The notes under the pieces were generated by a model. It searched no databases. It was not told where the DNA came from and saw only the letters and a program-made list of their open reading frames with translations. Shown piece by piece: positions 25,432 to 33,544 of a stretch of DNA of 35,801 bases (within the stretch, counting starts at the first letter, position 1; each line of letters opens with the position of its first letter). The stretch comes from an uncultured Clostridia bacterium (GTDB taxonomy: Bacteria > Bacillota > Clostridia > TANB77 > CAG-508), in NCBI GenBank assembly GCA_904384245.1, contig CAJFJM010000009.1, positions 1 to 35,801 of the forward strand. The letters run 5' to 3'. The position numbers and the translations under genes were made by a program.

Positions 25432-25908
25432 ATGGAAGAAAAGGATGTAATCTTAACACAAGAAGGATTTGATAATCTAGAAAAAGAATTAAATTATTTA
25501 AAAACAGAAAAAAGAGCAGAAATTGCTGATAGAATAAAAGTAGCATTAGGATTTGGAGACTTATCAGAAAATTCTGAATATGATGAGGCAAAAACAGCTC
25601 AAGCAGAAAATGAAGGAAAAATAGTTGAACTAGAAAACAAAATAAGACATGCAAAAATAATAGATGAAAAAGACATAGATACAAAAACAGTTCAAATAGG
25701 AAATAAAGTAAAACTATATGATGAAGAATTCAAAGAAGAAATAGAATATACAATAGTAGGTTCAACAGAAGTTAATTTAGCAGAAAATAAGATATCAAAT
25801 GAATCACCATTAGGAATGGCATTACTTGGTGCTAAGAAAAATCAAATTGTTGAAGTAGCAGCACCAGCAGGAGTAATGAAATATAAAGTTTTAGCTATAA
25901 CAGTGTAA
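25432..25908 (+). CDS. greA: Transcription elongation factor GreA
   Basis: A 158-aa factor that enters the RNA polymerase secondary channel and promotes cleavage of backtracked RNA. An N-terminal coiled coil carries LTQEGFDNLEKELNYLK and the acidic tip GFGDLSENSEYDEAK. The C-terminal globular domain ends with SPLGMALLGAKKNQIVEV. The length equals the family. GGAAGGAG precedes the ATG, and the gene has its own promoter. It is likely monocistronic, ended by the palindromic element downstream. Confidence 0.96.
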   Translation: MEEKDVILTQEGFDNLEKELNYLKTEKRAEIADRIKVALGFGDLSENSEYDEAKTAQAENEGKIVELENKIRHAKIIDEKDIDTKTVQIGNKVKLYDEEFKEEIEYTIVGSTEVNLAENKISNESPLGMALLGAKKNQIVEVAAPAGVMKYKVLAITV

Positions 25909-25940
25909 AGATTAAGATTGTAATTGTAATTGATATTATT

Positions 25941-26217
25941 ATACTGTTACAATTTACGGCTAAAATAAACCGCCAGACAAAAGAAGTTATTATATAAATT
26001 TTTTAATTTTCGGCTCAATACATGCTCTAGCCCTTCTAAAGATAAAACAAACGAGCCTCTCGCTACATTCTTCGCGCTACATTCTTCGCGCTTCCTCATT
26101 TATTTTATCTTAAGAAGGGCTACAAGCATTCCAATCACACAAAAATTAAAAAATTTATATAATAACTTCTTTTGTCTGGCTTCTCTATAAAAATAAGGTC
26201 GTGAATTGTAACAGTAT
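25941..26217. mobile_element. MITE-like palindromic element, copy 1
   Basis: Terminal inverted repeats: ATACTGTTACAATTTACG at the left, mirrored by GTGAATTGTAACAGTAT at the right. An inner 39-nt arm (25972-26010) is perfectly complementary to 26142-26180. A third nested pair, AGCCCTTCT...AGAAGGGCT, surrounds a G+C-richer loop (CGAGCCTCTCGC...) with a 14-nt unit CGCTACATTCTTCG present twice in tandem (26061-26088). No protein is encoded. A second copy lies at 27171-27375. Together these look like a non-autonomous transposable element, or a highly structured RNA. It fills most of the 430-nt gap between greA and deoD. Confidence 0.75.
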
Positions 26218-26338
26218 TATTTTAATTAACTGTATTTAATTTTGTAATATAGTATATACAGCAAACTGTTAGTTTAATATGCGTTTAGAGCAATTTTAAT
26301 ATTATATTTTAGAATTATTACTATACAATAAAAACGGT

Positions 26339-27052
26339 TTAACACGCATCTAAAGCAAGTTTAATCATAGTATTAAGTCCTTTTTCACGTTCTTCACTTG
26401 TTGCAACATCTTTAATAAATTTAGAATCAACAACACTCATCAAACAAGCAGCTTTTTTATCAAGCATTTTAGCAACATAAAATAAAGCAAAAGCTTCCAT
26501 TTCAGCACCTAAAGGATTAAAGTTTTCTGGAATCCTTTTTAAAAATTTATTAACATCTGTCATATAAATATCAAAACAATCTGTACAAACAGTATTTCCT
26601 CTATGTATTGAAATATTATTTTTAATAGCAGTTTTTTCAATAGTATCAGTTAAACTTTTATCACTAGATGCAATATGGCAATTGTCATTATTTAAAGTTA
26701 AAGCAAAATTACTTTCAGAAAAAACATTATCAGCTAAAATAATATCAAAAAGTTTTAATTCAGGGATATAACCTCCACAAGAACCAATACGAATAATATT
26801 TTCAACTCCGTAAAATTTATATAATTCATAGCAATAAATTCCCATACTAGGCATTCCCATTCCAGAAGCCATAACAGTAATATCTTTTCCATTATATTTT
26901 CCAGTATAAGCAAAAATATTTCTAACTTTGTTTACTAATTTAGCATCTTCTAAAAAGTTTTCTGCTATATATTTAGCACGTAAAGGGTCTCCAGGCATAA
27001 TAACAGTTTTTGCAATATCACCTAAATTTGCTTCATTATGTGGTGTAGACAT
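26339..27052 (-). CDS. deoD: Purine-nucleoside phosphorylase DeoD
   Basis: A 237-aa hexameric-type phosphorylase that splits purine nucleosides with phosphate into base and ribose-1-phosphate. Motifs are MSTPHNEANLGDIAKTV at the start, MPGDPLRAKYIAENFLEDA, RIGSCGG, and GAEMEAFAL (nucleoside-binding Glu), plus the catalytic Asp in SVVDSK and an Arg in SEEREK. I start at ATG 27052; the ATG two codons earlier touches the AGGAGG site. The gene is alone on the minus strand between the two MITE copies, with its own promoter. Confidence 0.94.
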   Translation of the reverse strand: MSTPHNEANLGDIAKTVIMPGDPLRAKYIAENFLEDAKLVNKVRNIFAYTGKYNGKDITVMASGMGMPSMGIYCYELYKFYGVENIIRIGSCGGYIPELKLFDIILADNVFSESNFALTLNNDNCHIASSDKSLTDTIEKTAIKNNISIHRGNTVCTDCFDIYMTDVNKFLKRIPENFNPLGAEMEAFALFYVAKMLDKKAACLMSVVDSKFIKDVATSEEREKGLNTMIKLALDAC

Positions 27053-27102
27053 ATACATTCCTCCTTTAAAAATATTTAAATTTTAGATTTTAGATTAAAG
27101 AA

Positions 27103-27130
27103 AGTATATCATATTAACAATTAAATTCAA
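27103..27130 (-). promoter_or_regulatory. Sigma-A type promoter of deoD
   Basis: On the minus strand TTGAAT (complement of 27125-27130) and TATACT (complement of 27103-27108) are 16 nt apart, with TG one base upstream of the -10 element. It lies about 50 nt before the deoD start. Confidence 0.6.
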
Positions 27131-27170
27131 ACATTAAATGCAAAATTTATAATATAACTTCTCTTTAATG

Positions 27171-27375
27171 GTTACAATTCACGGCTAAAATTAACCGCCA
27201 GCCAAAAGAAGTTATTATATAAATTTTTTAATTTTCGGCTCTAATCAATGCATTAGCCCTTCTAAAGATAAAACAAACGAGCCTCTCGCTACATTCTTCG
27301 CGCTTCCTCATTTATTTTATCTTAAGAAGGGCTACAAGCATTCCAATCTACATAAATAAGGCTGTGAATTGTAAC
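27171..27375. mobile_element. MITE-like palindromic element, copy 2 (internal deletion)
   Basis: Left end GTTACAATTCACGGC and right end GCTGTGAATTGTAAC. The interior matches copy 1 through the left inner arm, the AGCCCTTCT pair and the loop, with only one CGCTACATTCTTCG unit. The right inner arm is missing (about 50 nt). A decayed piece of that arm (AAATTTATAATATAACTTCT) sits just outside the left end at 27144-27163. Confidence 0.72.
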
Positions 27376-27415
27376 AACTAATAGTTTCAAGTATCTAAAA
27401 TGTTAATAAAAATCA

Positions 27416-27444
27416 TTGCAAAAATGTATAACTTGTGGTATAAA
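27416..27444 (+). promoter_or_regulatory. Sigma-A type promoter of the prpC-prkC-rsgA-rpe genes
   Basis: TTGCAA at 27416-27421 and TATAAA at 27439-27444, spacing 17 nt, 42 nt before the prpC start. It begins 40 nt after MITE copy 2. Confidence 0.6.
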
Positions 27445-27486
27445 ATATAATAAGAAAATATAAAGCTAAATATTAGAGGTGAAAAC

Positions 27487-28222
27487 ATGATAAAAGCATA
27501 TGCTAAATCTGATGTAGGCAAAGTAAGAGAGATGAATCAAGATTCATATTACATTTCAAACTCATTAGATGAAGTACAATTATATATGTTAGCTGATGGA
27601 ATGGGAGGCTATAAAGGCGGAGAAATAGCAAGTAGCCTAGCAATTCAAACAGCAAAGAGTTATATAGAAAATAATTTTAAAGAAATTCCTAAAGATAGAG
27701 ATAGTATCATACAATTATTAGGGAGCAGTATGGAATATGCAAATATGGTAGTGTATGAAAAATCTAAAGAAAATCCGGAACTAGAAGGAATGGGAACAAC
27801 ATTAGAAATTGCTTTAATATATAATAATAAAGTATTTATTGGACATATCGGAGATAGCAGAATATATAGAATAAGGAATGAATTTATAAGAAAACTAACA
27901 CAAGATCATAGTTATGTACAAAAATTAGTAAAAGATGGAACTATTACAAAAGAAGAAGCAGAACATCATCCACAAAAAAATATGTTAATGAAAGCACTTC
28001 GGATGTAATGCTTTTATAGAACCAGATGTAATGGTAAAGGGATTTTTAAAAGATGATATTTTACTTATGTCATCTGATGGACTTACAAATTTAGTAAAAC
28101 AAGAAGATTTATTAAGAATTACAAAAAAAGATTTTGAACAAGCGCCAAAAGAACTAGTTAAGCTTGCAAATGACAATGGAGGATATGATAACATAACAGT
28201 AGTTGTAATTAAAAACATTTAG
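27487..28222 (+). CDS. prpC: PP2C-type Ser/Thr phosphatase PrpC, frame broken at a CGG codon
   Basis: This Mn-dependent phosphatase reverses phosphorylation by PrkC. Frame one (27487-28008) carries VREMNQDSYY, MLADGMGGYKGG, MGTTLEIALIY and FIGHIGDSRIYR. The rest, with DDILLMSSDGLTNLV and DNGGYDNITVVVI, is in the +1 frame up to 28222. Skipping C28000 joins them as MKAL-GCNAFIEPDV, where family members have (R/K)ALG, giving 244 aa, the normal family length. Without the shift the product (173 aa) lacks the SSDG and GGYDN metal-binding aspartates and should be inactive. The break has the same NTTCGGA form as the one at 18111. The start is ATG with GAGGTG upstream. It is followed 37 nt later by prkC. 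Confidence 0.88.
27997..28003 (+). other. Candidate +1 recoding site CTT CGG A in prpC
   Basis: In the zero frame the codons are CTT CGG ATG TAA. A shift by one base at CGG gives CTT, then GGA TGT AAT GCT, which restores the conserved A-L-G. The Leu tRNA on CTT can re-pair with TTC, as at the prfB site (CTT TGA). Confidence 0.72.
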
Positions 28223-28259
28223 CAGTCTACTTTAAAAACATAATGGAGGAGAGATTAAA

Positions 28260-30272
28260 ATGAATTTAGAAGGTAAAGTTATAGGGAGCCGATATGAAAT
28301 AATCCAAAAAGTCGGTAATGGAGGAATGGCAATTGTATATAAAGCAAGAGATATGGTGCTTAATAGATTTGTGGCAGTAAAAGTTTTAAGAGATGAATTT
28401 ACAACTGATGAAGAGTTTATAAAAAGGTTTGAAACAGAAGCACAGTCAGCAGCAAGGTTAACACATGCAAATATTGTATCAATTTATGATGTAGGTGTAG
28501 ATAATGGAATTTATTTTATTGTAATGGAATTGATACAAGGAAAAACTTTAAAAGAAATAATTGTAGAAGAAGGTGGACCATTACCTTGGAAATGGTCAAT
28601 AAATGTTGCAATTCAGATTGCTTCTGCTTTAGAGGTTGCACATAGAAACAATATAATACATAGAGATATAAAACCACATAATATTATTATAACAGAAGAT
28701 GGTGTAGCAAAAGTAACTGATTTTGGAATAGCAAAAGCTGTGTCTAATTCAACAATAACAGCATTTGGGAAAACAATAGGTTCAGTACATTATTTTTCAC
28801 CAGAACATGCAAGGGGGGGATATACAGATGCAAAATCAGATTTATATTCTTTAGGTGTGGTAATGTATGAAATGTTAACAGGAAGAGTACCATTTGATGC
28901 AGATACACCAGTATCTGTAGCATTAAAACATATGCAAGAAACTCCACAAGAACCAATAGAATTAAATCCTAATATTCCAGAAGCGGTAAATAAAATAATA
29001 ATGAAAGCACTAAAAAAAGAGCCAGAATTAAGATATCAAACAGCTACAGAAATGTTAGAAGACTTAAGAATGTCATTAAAAAATCCATCAGGAGATTTTG
29101 TAGAACAAAGAGATTATGACTATACTGCAGCAACACAAAAAATAGATACAAGCAGAATAAAAACATTAGAACAAGAGAATGCAAAAAATAATAATAAAGA
29201 TGGCAAAAAAGATAATAAATTTAAAAGATTTATAAAAAATCATAAAGGTTTAAGTATATTTATAGGAATTATATTATTATTTACAGTAGCATTTGGAGGA
29301 ACACTTGGAATATTAAATTTAACAAATCCAAAAGAAGTGTTATTGCCAAATTTAGTTGGATTATCAAAAGAAGAAGCACAAAATGAAATAGATAGTGCAA
29401 AATTAAAATTAGAAGTATCTGCAGAAGAATATAATAATGAAGTGCCAGAAGGTTATATTATAAGTCAAGATCCTAAATTTGTAGAAAATTATAATGTAAA
29501 AGAAGGAAGTACAGTAACAGTTGTAGTTAGTAAAGGAACGGAAAAAGCAACAGTACCAAATGTAGAAGGAAAGGCACAAGATGAAGCAATAAAATTATTA
29601 GAAGATGCAAATTTAAAAGCAGAAGTGGTAGAAGAAACAAGTCAAACTGTAAAAGAAGGGTATGTAGTAAGCCAAGAAACAGAACCAAACACAGAAGTAT
29701 CAGCTGGTGATACAGTAAAAATACATGTAAGCACAGGAACAGGAATTAAACAAGTTCAAATGGTAAGTGTAATAGGAGAAACAGAAGCAAATGCTAAGAG
29801 TAAAATAACTGGACTTGGATTAACTGCAAATGTTGTATATGAAGAAGACACATCAAAAGATAATGGAGTAGTATTAAAACAAAGTGTAAATTCAGGAACA
29901 ACAGTAAATGAAGGAACATCAGTTACAATAACAGTAAATAAAATTGCAGAATCAAAAACAGTAACAGCAACAATCAATGTTAAAGCAATAACAGGAGGAT
30001 ATACAGAAGAAAATAATGATTCTGAAGAGACAAATAATACAACATCAAATACAACAACTGTAAGTAAAAAAGTTAAAATAGTTATTACAGTAGGAGGAAC
30101 AACAGTATATAGTGATTCTGGAATAGATAAAAATACAACAAATAAAACAGCATCATTCTCAGGAAAAGGAACTGCAGATGTAGTATTAACTATAACAGAT
30201 GATAATGGTGGAAACTGGGTAAGAACACAAAATATTAACTTTAATAATGTAACAACAATAGCATTTCAATAA
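28260..30272 (+). CDS. prkC: Membrane Ser/Thr protein kinase PrkC with PASTA domains
   Basis: A 670-aa kinase that senses muropeptides or lipid II and controls cell-wall growth, and spore germination in Bacillus. The kinase domain (about 10-275) has the loop GNGGMAIVYKA, Lys41, HRDIKPHNI, DFGIAKA and GSVHYFSPEHARGG (activation segment). A basic juxtamembrane stretch precedes one helix (about 330-353). Three PASTA repeats follow (about 358-428, 429-497, 498-567), each ending (V/I)xVSxG or similar. The last 100 residues form an Asn/Thr-rich linker and a beta-rich domain (VKIVITVGGTTVYSDSG) not explained by PASTA. GGAGGAG precedes the ATG. Confidence 0.95.
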   Translation: MNLEGKVIGSRYEIIQKVGNGGMAIVYKARDMVLNRFVAVKVLRDEFTTDEEFIKRFETEAQSAARLTHANIVSIYDVGVDNGIYFIVMELIQGKTLKEIIVEEGGPLPWKWSINVAIQIASALEVAHRNNIIHRDIKPHNIIITEDGVAKVTDFGIAKAVSNSTITAFGKTIGSVHYFSPEHARGGYTDAKSDLYSLGVVMYEMLTGRVPFDADTPVSVALKHMQETPQEPIELNPNIPEAVNKIIMKALKKEPELRYQTATEMLEDLRMSLKNPSGDFVEQRDYDYTAATQKIDTSRIKTLEQENAKNNNKDGKKDNKFKRFIKNHKGLSIFIGIILLFTVAFGGTLGILNLTNPKEVLLPNLVGLSKEEAQNEIDSAKLKLEVSAEEYNNEVPEGYIISQDPKFVENYNVKEGSTVTVVVSKGTEKATVPNVEGKAQDEAIKLLEDANLKAEVVEETSQTVKEGYVVSQETEPNTEVSAGDTVKIHVSTGTGIKQVQMVSVIGETEANAKSKITGLGLTANVVYEEDTSKDNGVVLKQSVNSGTTVNEGTSVTITVNKIAESKTVTATINVKAITGGYTEENNDSEETNNTTSNTTTVSKKVKIVITVGGTTVYSDSGIDKNTTNKTASFSGKGTADVVLTITDDNGGNWVRTQNINFNNVTTIAFQ

Positions 30273-30310
30273 TTGTAATGCCTAATTAGATACTGACTAA
30301 TTAGGGAAAG

Positions 30311-30517
30311 GGCTAATTGGGGACGGATACATTTTGACCATTTTGGCCAAAATGTACCCGTCTCCAATTTATCAAAAAAGGGAAAATGGTCAAAGTGTAT
30401 CAGCTCCTGGTTGAACAAAAAAATGACCAAAAAGAGAAAATGGTCAAAATGTATCCGTCCCCAATTGACCAGAAACAAAAAATGACCCAAATATACCTGT
30501 TCCTAATTGATCAATTA
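30311..30517. repeat. Cluster of GTCCCC-family palindromic repeats before rsgA
   Basis: At least four related arms: AATTGGGGACGGATACATTTTG mirrored by CAAAATGTACCCGTCTCCAATT (30315-30370), then decayed copies at about 30387 and 30483, and one clean arm TATCCGTCCCCAATTGACC at 30452-30470. The AATTGACC end equals that of the element at 140-210. The longest open frame through it has no similarity to RsgA and was not added to that gene. Confidence 0.75.
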
Positions 30518-30535
30518 ACTAAAAAAGGAGAGAAA

Positions 30536-31420
30536 ATGCAAGGATTTATAATAGAAAATATATCAAACTTATATCAAATAAAAAATGAAAATAAAGTTTA
30601 TGAAGCTACAGCAAGAGGAAAATTCAAAAAAGATGATATAACTCCTGTTGTTGGAGACTTTGTTCAATTTGAAATAGTAGATGAAGAAAATAAAAAAGCA
30701 GTAATTACAGAAATAGAAGAAAGAAAAGTATATATAAAAAGACCTAAACTTGCAAATATAACTCAACTAATTTTTGTGCTTTCAAGTAAAGAACCAAAGC
30801 CAGATTTACTTATGTTAGATAAACAATTAGCATTTGCAGAGTTTTTAAATATAAAAAGTGTAATTATATTAAATAAAATAGACTTAGATAAAAAACATGA
30901 ATTCACACAAATAGAAAATACATATAAAAAAATAGGATATAAAGTATTACAAACAAATGCAAAAGAAAAAATAGGAATCGAAGAATTAAAAGAAGTAATG
31001 CAAAATGAAGTTAATGCATTTTCTGGAAATTCTGGAGTTGGAAAATCAACACTAATAAATGGTATTTTCAAAGAAGATATTACTCAAGAAGGAGAAATAA
31101 GCAAAAAAAATAAAAGAGGAAAAAATACAACAACAGCTATAAAGATGTATGAGATAGAAAAAAATACATGGATTGCAGATACACCTGGTTTTTCTACATT
31201 TGAAATAGGAGAAATAGATAGTAAAGACTTAGATAAATATTTTAAAGAATTTCAAAATGAATTAGTTAATTGTGAATTTATAGGATGTACACATATCAAA
31301 GAGCAAAATTGTGGAATAAAAAAAGCAGTAGAAGAAGGAAGAATAGATGTAGGAAGATATGAGAGATTTTGTAAGATATATGAAGAATTAAAAGAAAAGG
31401 AGAGACGAAAAAAATGGTAG
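30536..31420 (+). CDS. rsgA: Ribosome small-subunit-dependent GTPase RsgA
   Basis: A 294-aa circularly permuted GTPase that acts in late 30S ribosome maturation. An N-terminal OB-fold (about 1-65) is followed by the permuted G domain: G4 ILNKIDL, then G1 GNSGVGKSTLI, then G3 DTPGF. The C-terminal zinc motif is seen as C..IGCTHIKEQNCGIK. In Bacillus its activity is linked to PrkC/PrpC phosphorylation, and here it follows them. Start ATG 30536 behind AAAGGAG. The last 7 nt overlap rpe. Confidence 0.95.
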   Translation: MQGFIIENISNLYQIKNENKVYEATARGKFKKDDITPVVGDFVQFEIVDEENKKAVITEIEERKVYIKRPKLANITQLIFVLSSKEPKPDLLMLDKQLAFAEFLNIKSVIILNKIDLDKKHEFTQIENTYKKIGYKVLQTNAKEKIGIEELKEVMQNEVNAFSGNSGVGKSTLINGIFKEDITQEGEISKKNKRGKNTTTAIKMYEIEKNTWIADTPGFSTFEIGEIDSKDLDKYFKEFQNELVNCEFIGCTHIKEQNCGIKKAVEEGRIDVGRYERFCKIYEELKEKERRKKW

Positions 31421-32073
31421 AAATTTCAACATCAATTTTATCAGTGTTAAAGGGAGAAGAATCAAAAACATTTTTTGCACTAGAAAAAGCAAAAACTGAC
31501 TATTTTCACATAGATGTAATGGATGGAAAGTTTGTAGAAAAAAATACATATAAAAAAATGTTTGAATATGCATCATATATAAAAAGAATATCAAACTTGC
31601 CACTAGATGTACATTTAATGGTAGAAGATGTAGAAACAGCAATTGATGAATTTTCTTGTTTAGAACCTAATATTATAACTTTTCATTATGAAGCATGTAA
31701 AAATAAAGAAGAAGTAAATAAATATATAAATATTATAAAAGAATATAACTCAAGAGTAGGAATAAGCATAAAACCAGAAACAAAAGTAGAGGAAATATTT
31801 GAATTTTTACCATATATTCATAATGTCTTAGTAATGACAGTAGAACCTGGAAAAGGTGGACAAACATTATTAACAGATATGGTAGAAAAGATTAAAGTTT
31901 TAAGAAAATATATTGATGAAAATAACCTAGAAACAAATATAGAAGCAGACGGAGGAATAAACCTAACAACAGCACCAAAAGTAAAAGAAGCAGGAGCAAA
32001 TATTTTAGTTGCAGGTACAGCAATATTAGTTGCAAAAGATTATAAAGTAATAATAGATGAATTAAGGGCATAA
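31414..32073 (+). CDS. rpe: Ribulose-phosphate 3-epimerase family protein (divergent)
   Basis: A 219-aa TIM-barrel enzyme expected to interconvert ribulose-5-phosphate and xylulose-5-phosphate. Metal ligands are all present: His32 and Asp34 (FHIDVMDG), His67 (DVHLMV), and the Asp in EADGGIN. Some loops differ from classical Rpe: VPN after the first motif is VEK, and NPGFGGQ is EPGKGGQ. This could mean an altered substrate such as another phosphoketose. The order rsgA-rpe is that of Bacillus. AAGGAGAG precedes the ATG, which lies inside the end of rsgA. Confidence 0.85.
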   Translation: MVEISTSILSVLKGEESKTFFALEKAKTDYFHIDVMDGKFVEKNTYKKMFEYASYIKRISNLPLDVHLMVEDVETAIDEFSCLEPNIITFHYEACKNKEEVNKYINIIKEYNSRVGISIKPETKVEEIFEFLPYIHNVLVMTVEPGKGGQTLLTDMVEKIKVLRKYIDENNLETNIEADGGINLTTAPKVKEAGANILVAGTAILVAKDYKVIIDELRA

Positions 32074-32174
32074 AATGATTATTATAGTATAACTTATATT
32101 TTAGGTTTTTCTACAAAAATAAGGCTATGAAAAATATGGACATGAACGCAACATAGAATGAATTGTGACATATA

Positions 32175-32218
32175 AAAAGACTCATTGTGATATTTTATTA
32201 TATCATGATGAGTCTTTT
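32175..32218 (+). terminator. Intrinsic terminator after rpe
   Basis: AAAAGACTCAT...TGATAT pairs with ATATCA...ATGAGTCTTTT, a stem of about 17 pairs with an internal TG/TG mismatch. It ends in TTTT but then AGATAA, so the T-run is short. Confidence 0.65.
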
Positions 32219-32284
32219 AGATAATACTTATTGGATATTTTTTTATGATGAGTCTTTTAGATAAAGTTTATTGAATATTTATTT
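32205..32284 (+). repeat. 40-nt tandem duplication covering the 3' half of the terminator
   Basis: Two units, each beginning ATGATGAGTCTTTTAGATAA, start at 32205 and 32245 and differ at a few positions. The second copy lacks a pairing 5' arm unless it competes with the first for 32175-32191. Confidence 0.7.
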
Positions 32285-32308
32285 TTTATATAAGTTTGGA
32301 GCTAGTTT

Positions 32309-33544
32309 TTATTTGTCACTTTCATTATTTTTAGCTTTTTCTTGTGCGTCTTCTTCTATATTTTTTTGTGCTTTTTCTACTAGATTGTTTTCTTTATTAT
32401 TTTTAGTATTTTCAACTGTTGTTTTAGGTAAATTTTTATTACAACAAATAGATGTTATAAAGATACCAAATCCTAGGATGATTGCAATAAAGTTAATTGT
32501 AGACCCAATGTTATAAGGTATCAAACATAATGCCCAAACAATAATTGAAGAAATTATCAATATTCCAAATGTTCCAATATTATTATTGATTTTTAATTTC
32601 TTACAAATATATTCATTTAATCCTATTGTGAATATTGCTTTACTCATAGCAAGTATTATAAAATATATGCTTAGTAATAGTAAAGAAATTGAATTTGTAA
32701 TAGGAATAAATAGTAAAACTAAACTTACTAAAGGAGTAAGTATAAATCCTAATATTCCAGATAAGACAATCCATAAAGTTTTATTCTTAGCAGATATATC
32801 AGATTTCTTAAATTGATTTTTAAACCATAATCCAATTGCCCATAAAACAATAACAATAATTAAGAAATTACCTAATGAATAGATATATGTTGATAAGTCT
32901 ATAGAAGTATCTATTTTTAAAGGCGTATAATTTACACTACCATAAACAACATCTTCAGGAATTTGAGTTTCTGTTTTTGAAGTATAATTAAAATCTCCAT
33001 AAATCATACCACTTAAGGAATTATCACTATTTGCAAAAGAAATTGAAGAAGCTGTTACAAAAGCATTTCTACCAATAGTTCCATACAAGTTTAAATCATT
33101 AGTAATAGATTTTAAATCCCTATAAACATAACCATTATTTATTGTAAGACTATTAGACATTGAATAAATATCATATACAATACCTTGAATTTCTATTGAA
33201 TCAGCTACTGCAAAAAGGTTTCCAGAAATAGCAGAGTTTTCATCAATAGTAATATTTCTAGCAAATACAAATACATCTCCAGCAATTTGAGAAGAAATTG
33301 TAACATCATTTGCAAAAATAAATGCATTTCCATCTACCACATAATCAATAGTAACAGAATTTTCAAATAAGTATAAATCTTGCGATTTGTAATTTTGTGT
33401 TTGGTTGTTTGTATTGTTATTCGTGATACTATTTGAATCTTCAGATATAGGCATAATGTCATTATTTTCTGCATAGACAAAAGGAGCTATAAAAAGTATA
33501 AAACTTAATAAAAAAATAATAAAAAATTTAAATTTTGTTTTCAA
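32309..33544 (-). CDS. Bactofilin-like (polymer-forming) extracellular domain fused to a membrane domain
   Basis: A 411-aa protein. A signal peptide (about 1-25, ending VYA) and an Asn-rich stretch are followed by a right-handed beta-helix of short hydrophobic repeats (about 55-205; for example GDVFVFARNITIDENSAISGNLFAVA), as in bactofilins. Five or six membrane helices lie at about 222-375, then a charged Lys/Glu/Asn cytoplasmic tail. I use a TTG start (complement of 33542-33544) because GGAGGG lies 8 nt upstream. Proteins with this layout are common in Firmicutes but uncharacterised; an envelope scaffold is a reasonable guess. It is convergent with rpe. Confidence 0.75.
   Translation of the reverse strand: MKTKFKFFIIFLLSFILFIAPFVYAENNDIMPISEDSNSITNNNTNNQTQNYKSQDLYLFENSVTIDYVVDGNAFIFANDVTISSQIAGDVFVFARNITIDENSAISGNLFAVADSIEIQGIVYDIYSMSNSLTINNGYVYRDLKSITNDLNLYGTIGRNAFVTASSISFANSDNSLSGMIYGDFNYTSKTETQIPEDVVYGSVNYTPLKIDTSIDLSTYIYSLGNFLIIVIVLWAIGLWFKNQFKKSDISAKNKTLWIVLSGILGFILTPLVSLVLLFIPITNSISLLLLSIYFIILAMSKAIFTIGLNEYICKKLKINNNIGTFGILIISSIIVWALCLIPYNIGSTINFIAIILGFGIFITSICCNKNLPKTTVENTKNNKENNLVEKAQKNIEEDAQEKAKNNESDK

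Noticed and set aside
25941..26217. Possible T-box or other known riboswitch between greA and deoD
   Set aside because: No T-box sequence, the element is not upstream of a gene in the right orientation, and a copy with the same ends occurs on the other side of deoD.
30386..30535. Upstream extension of rsgA by 50 codons
   Set aside because: It runs through palindromic repeats, matches nothing in RsgA, and the ATG at 30536 has a correctly placed AAAGGAG.
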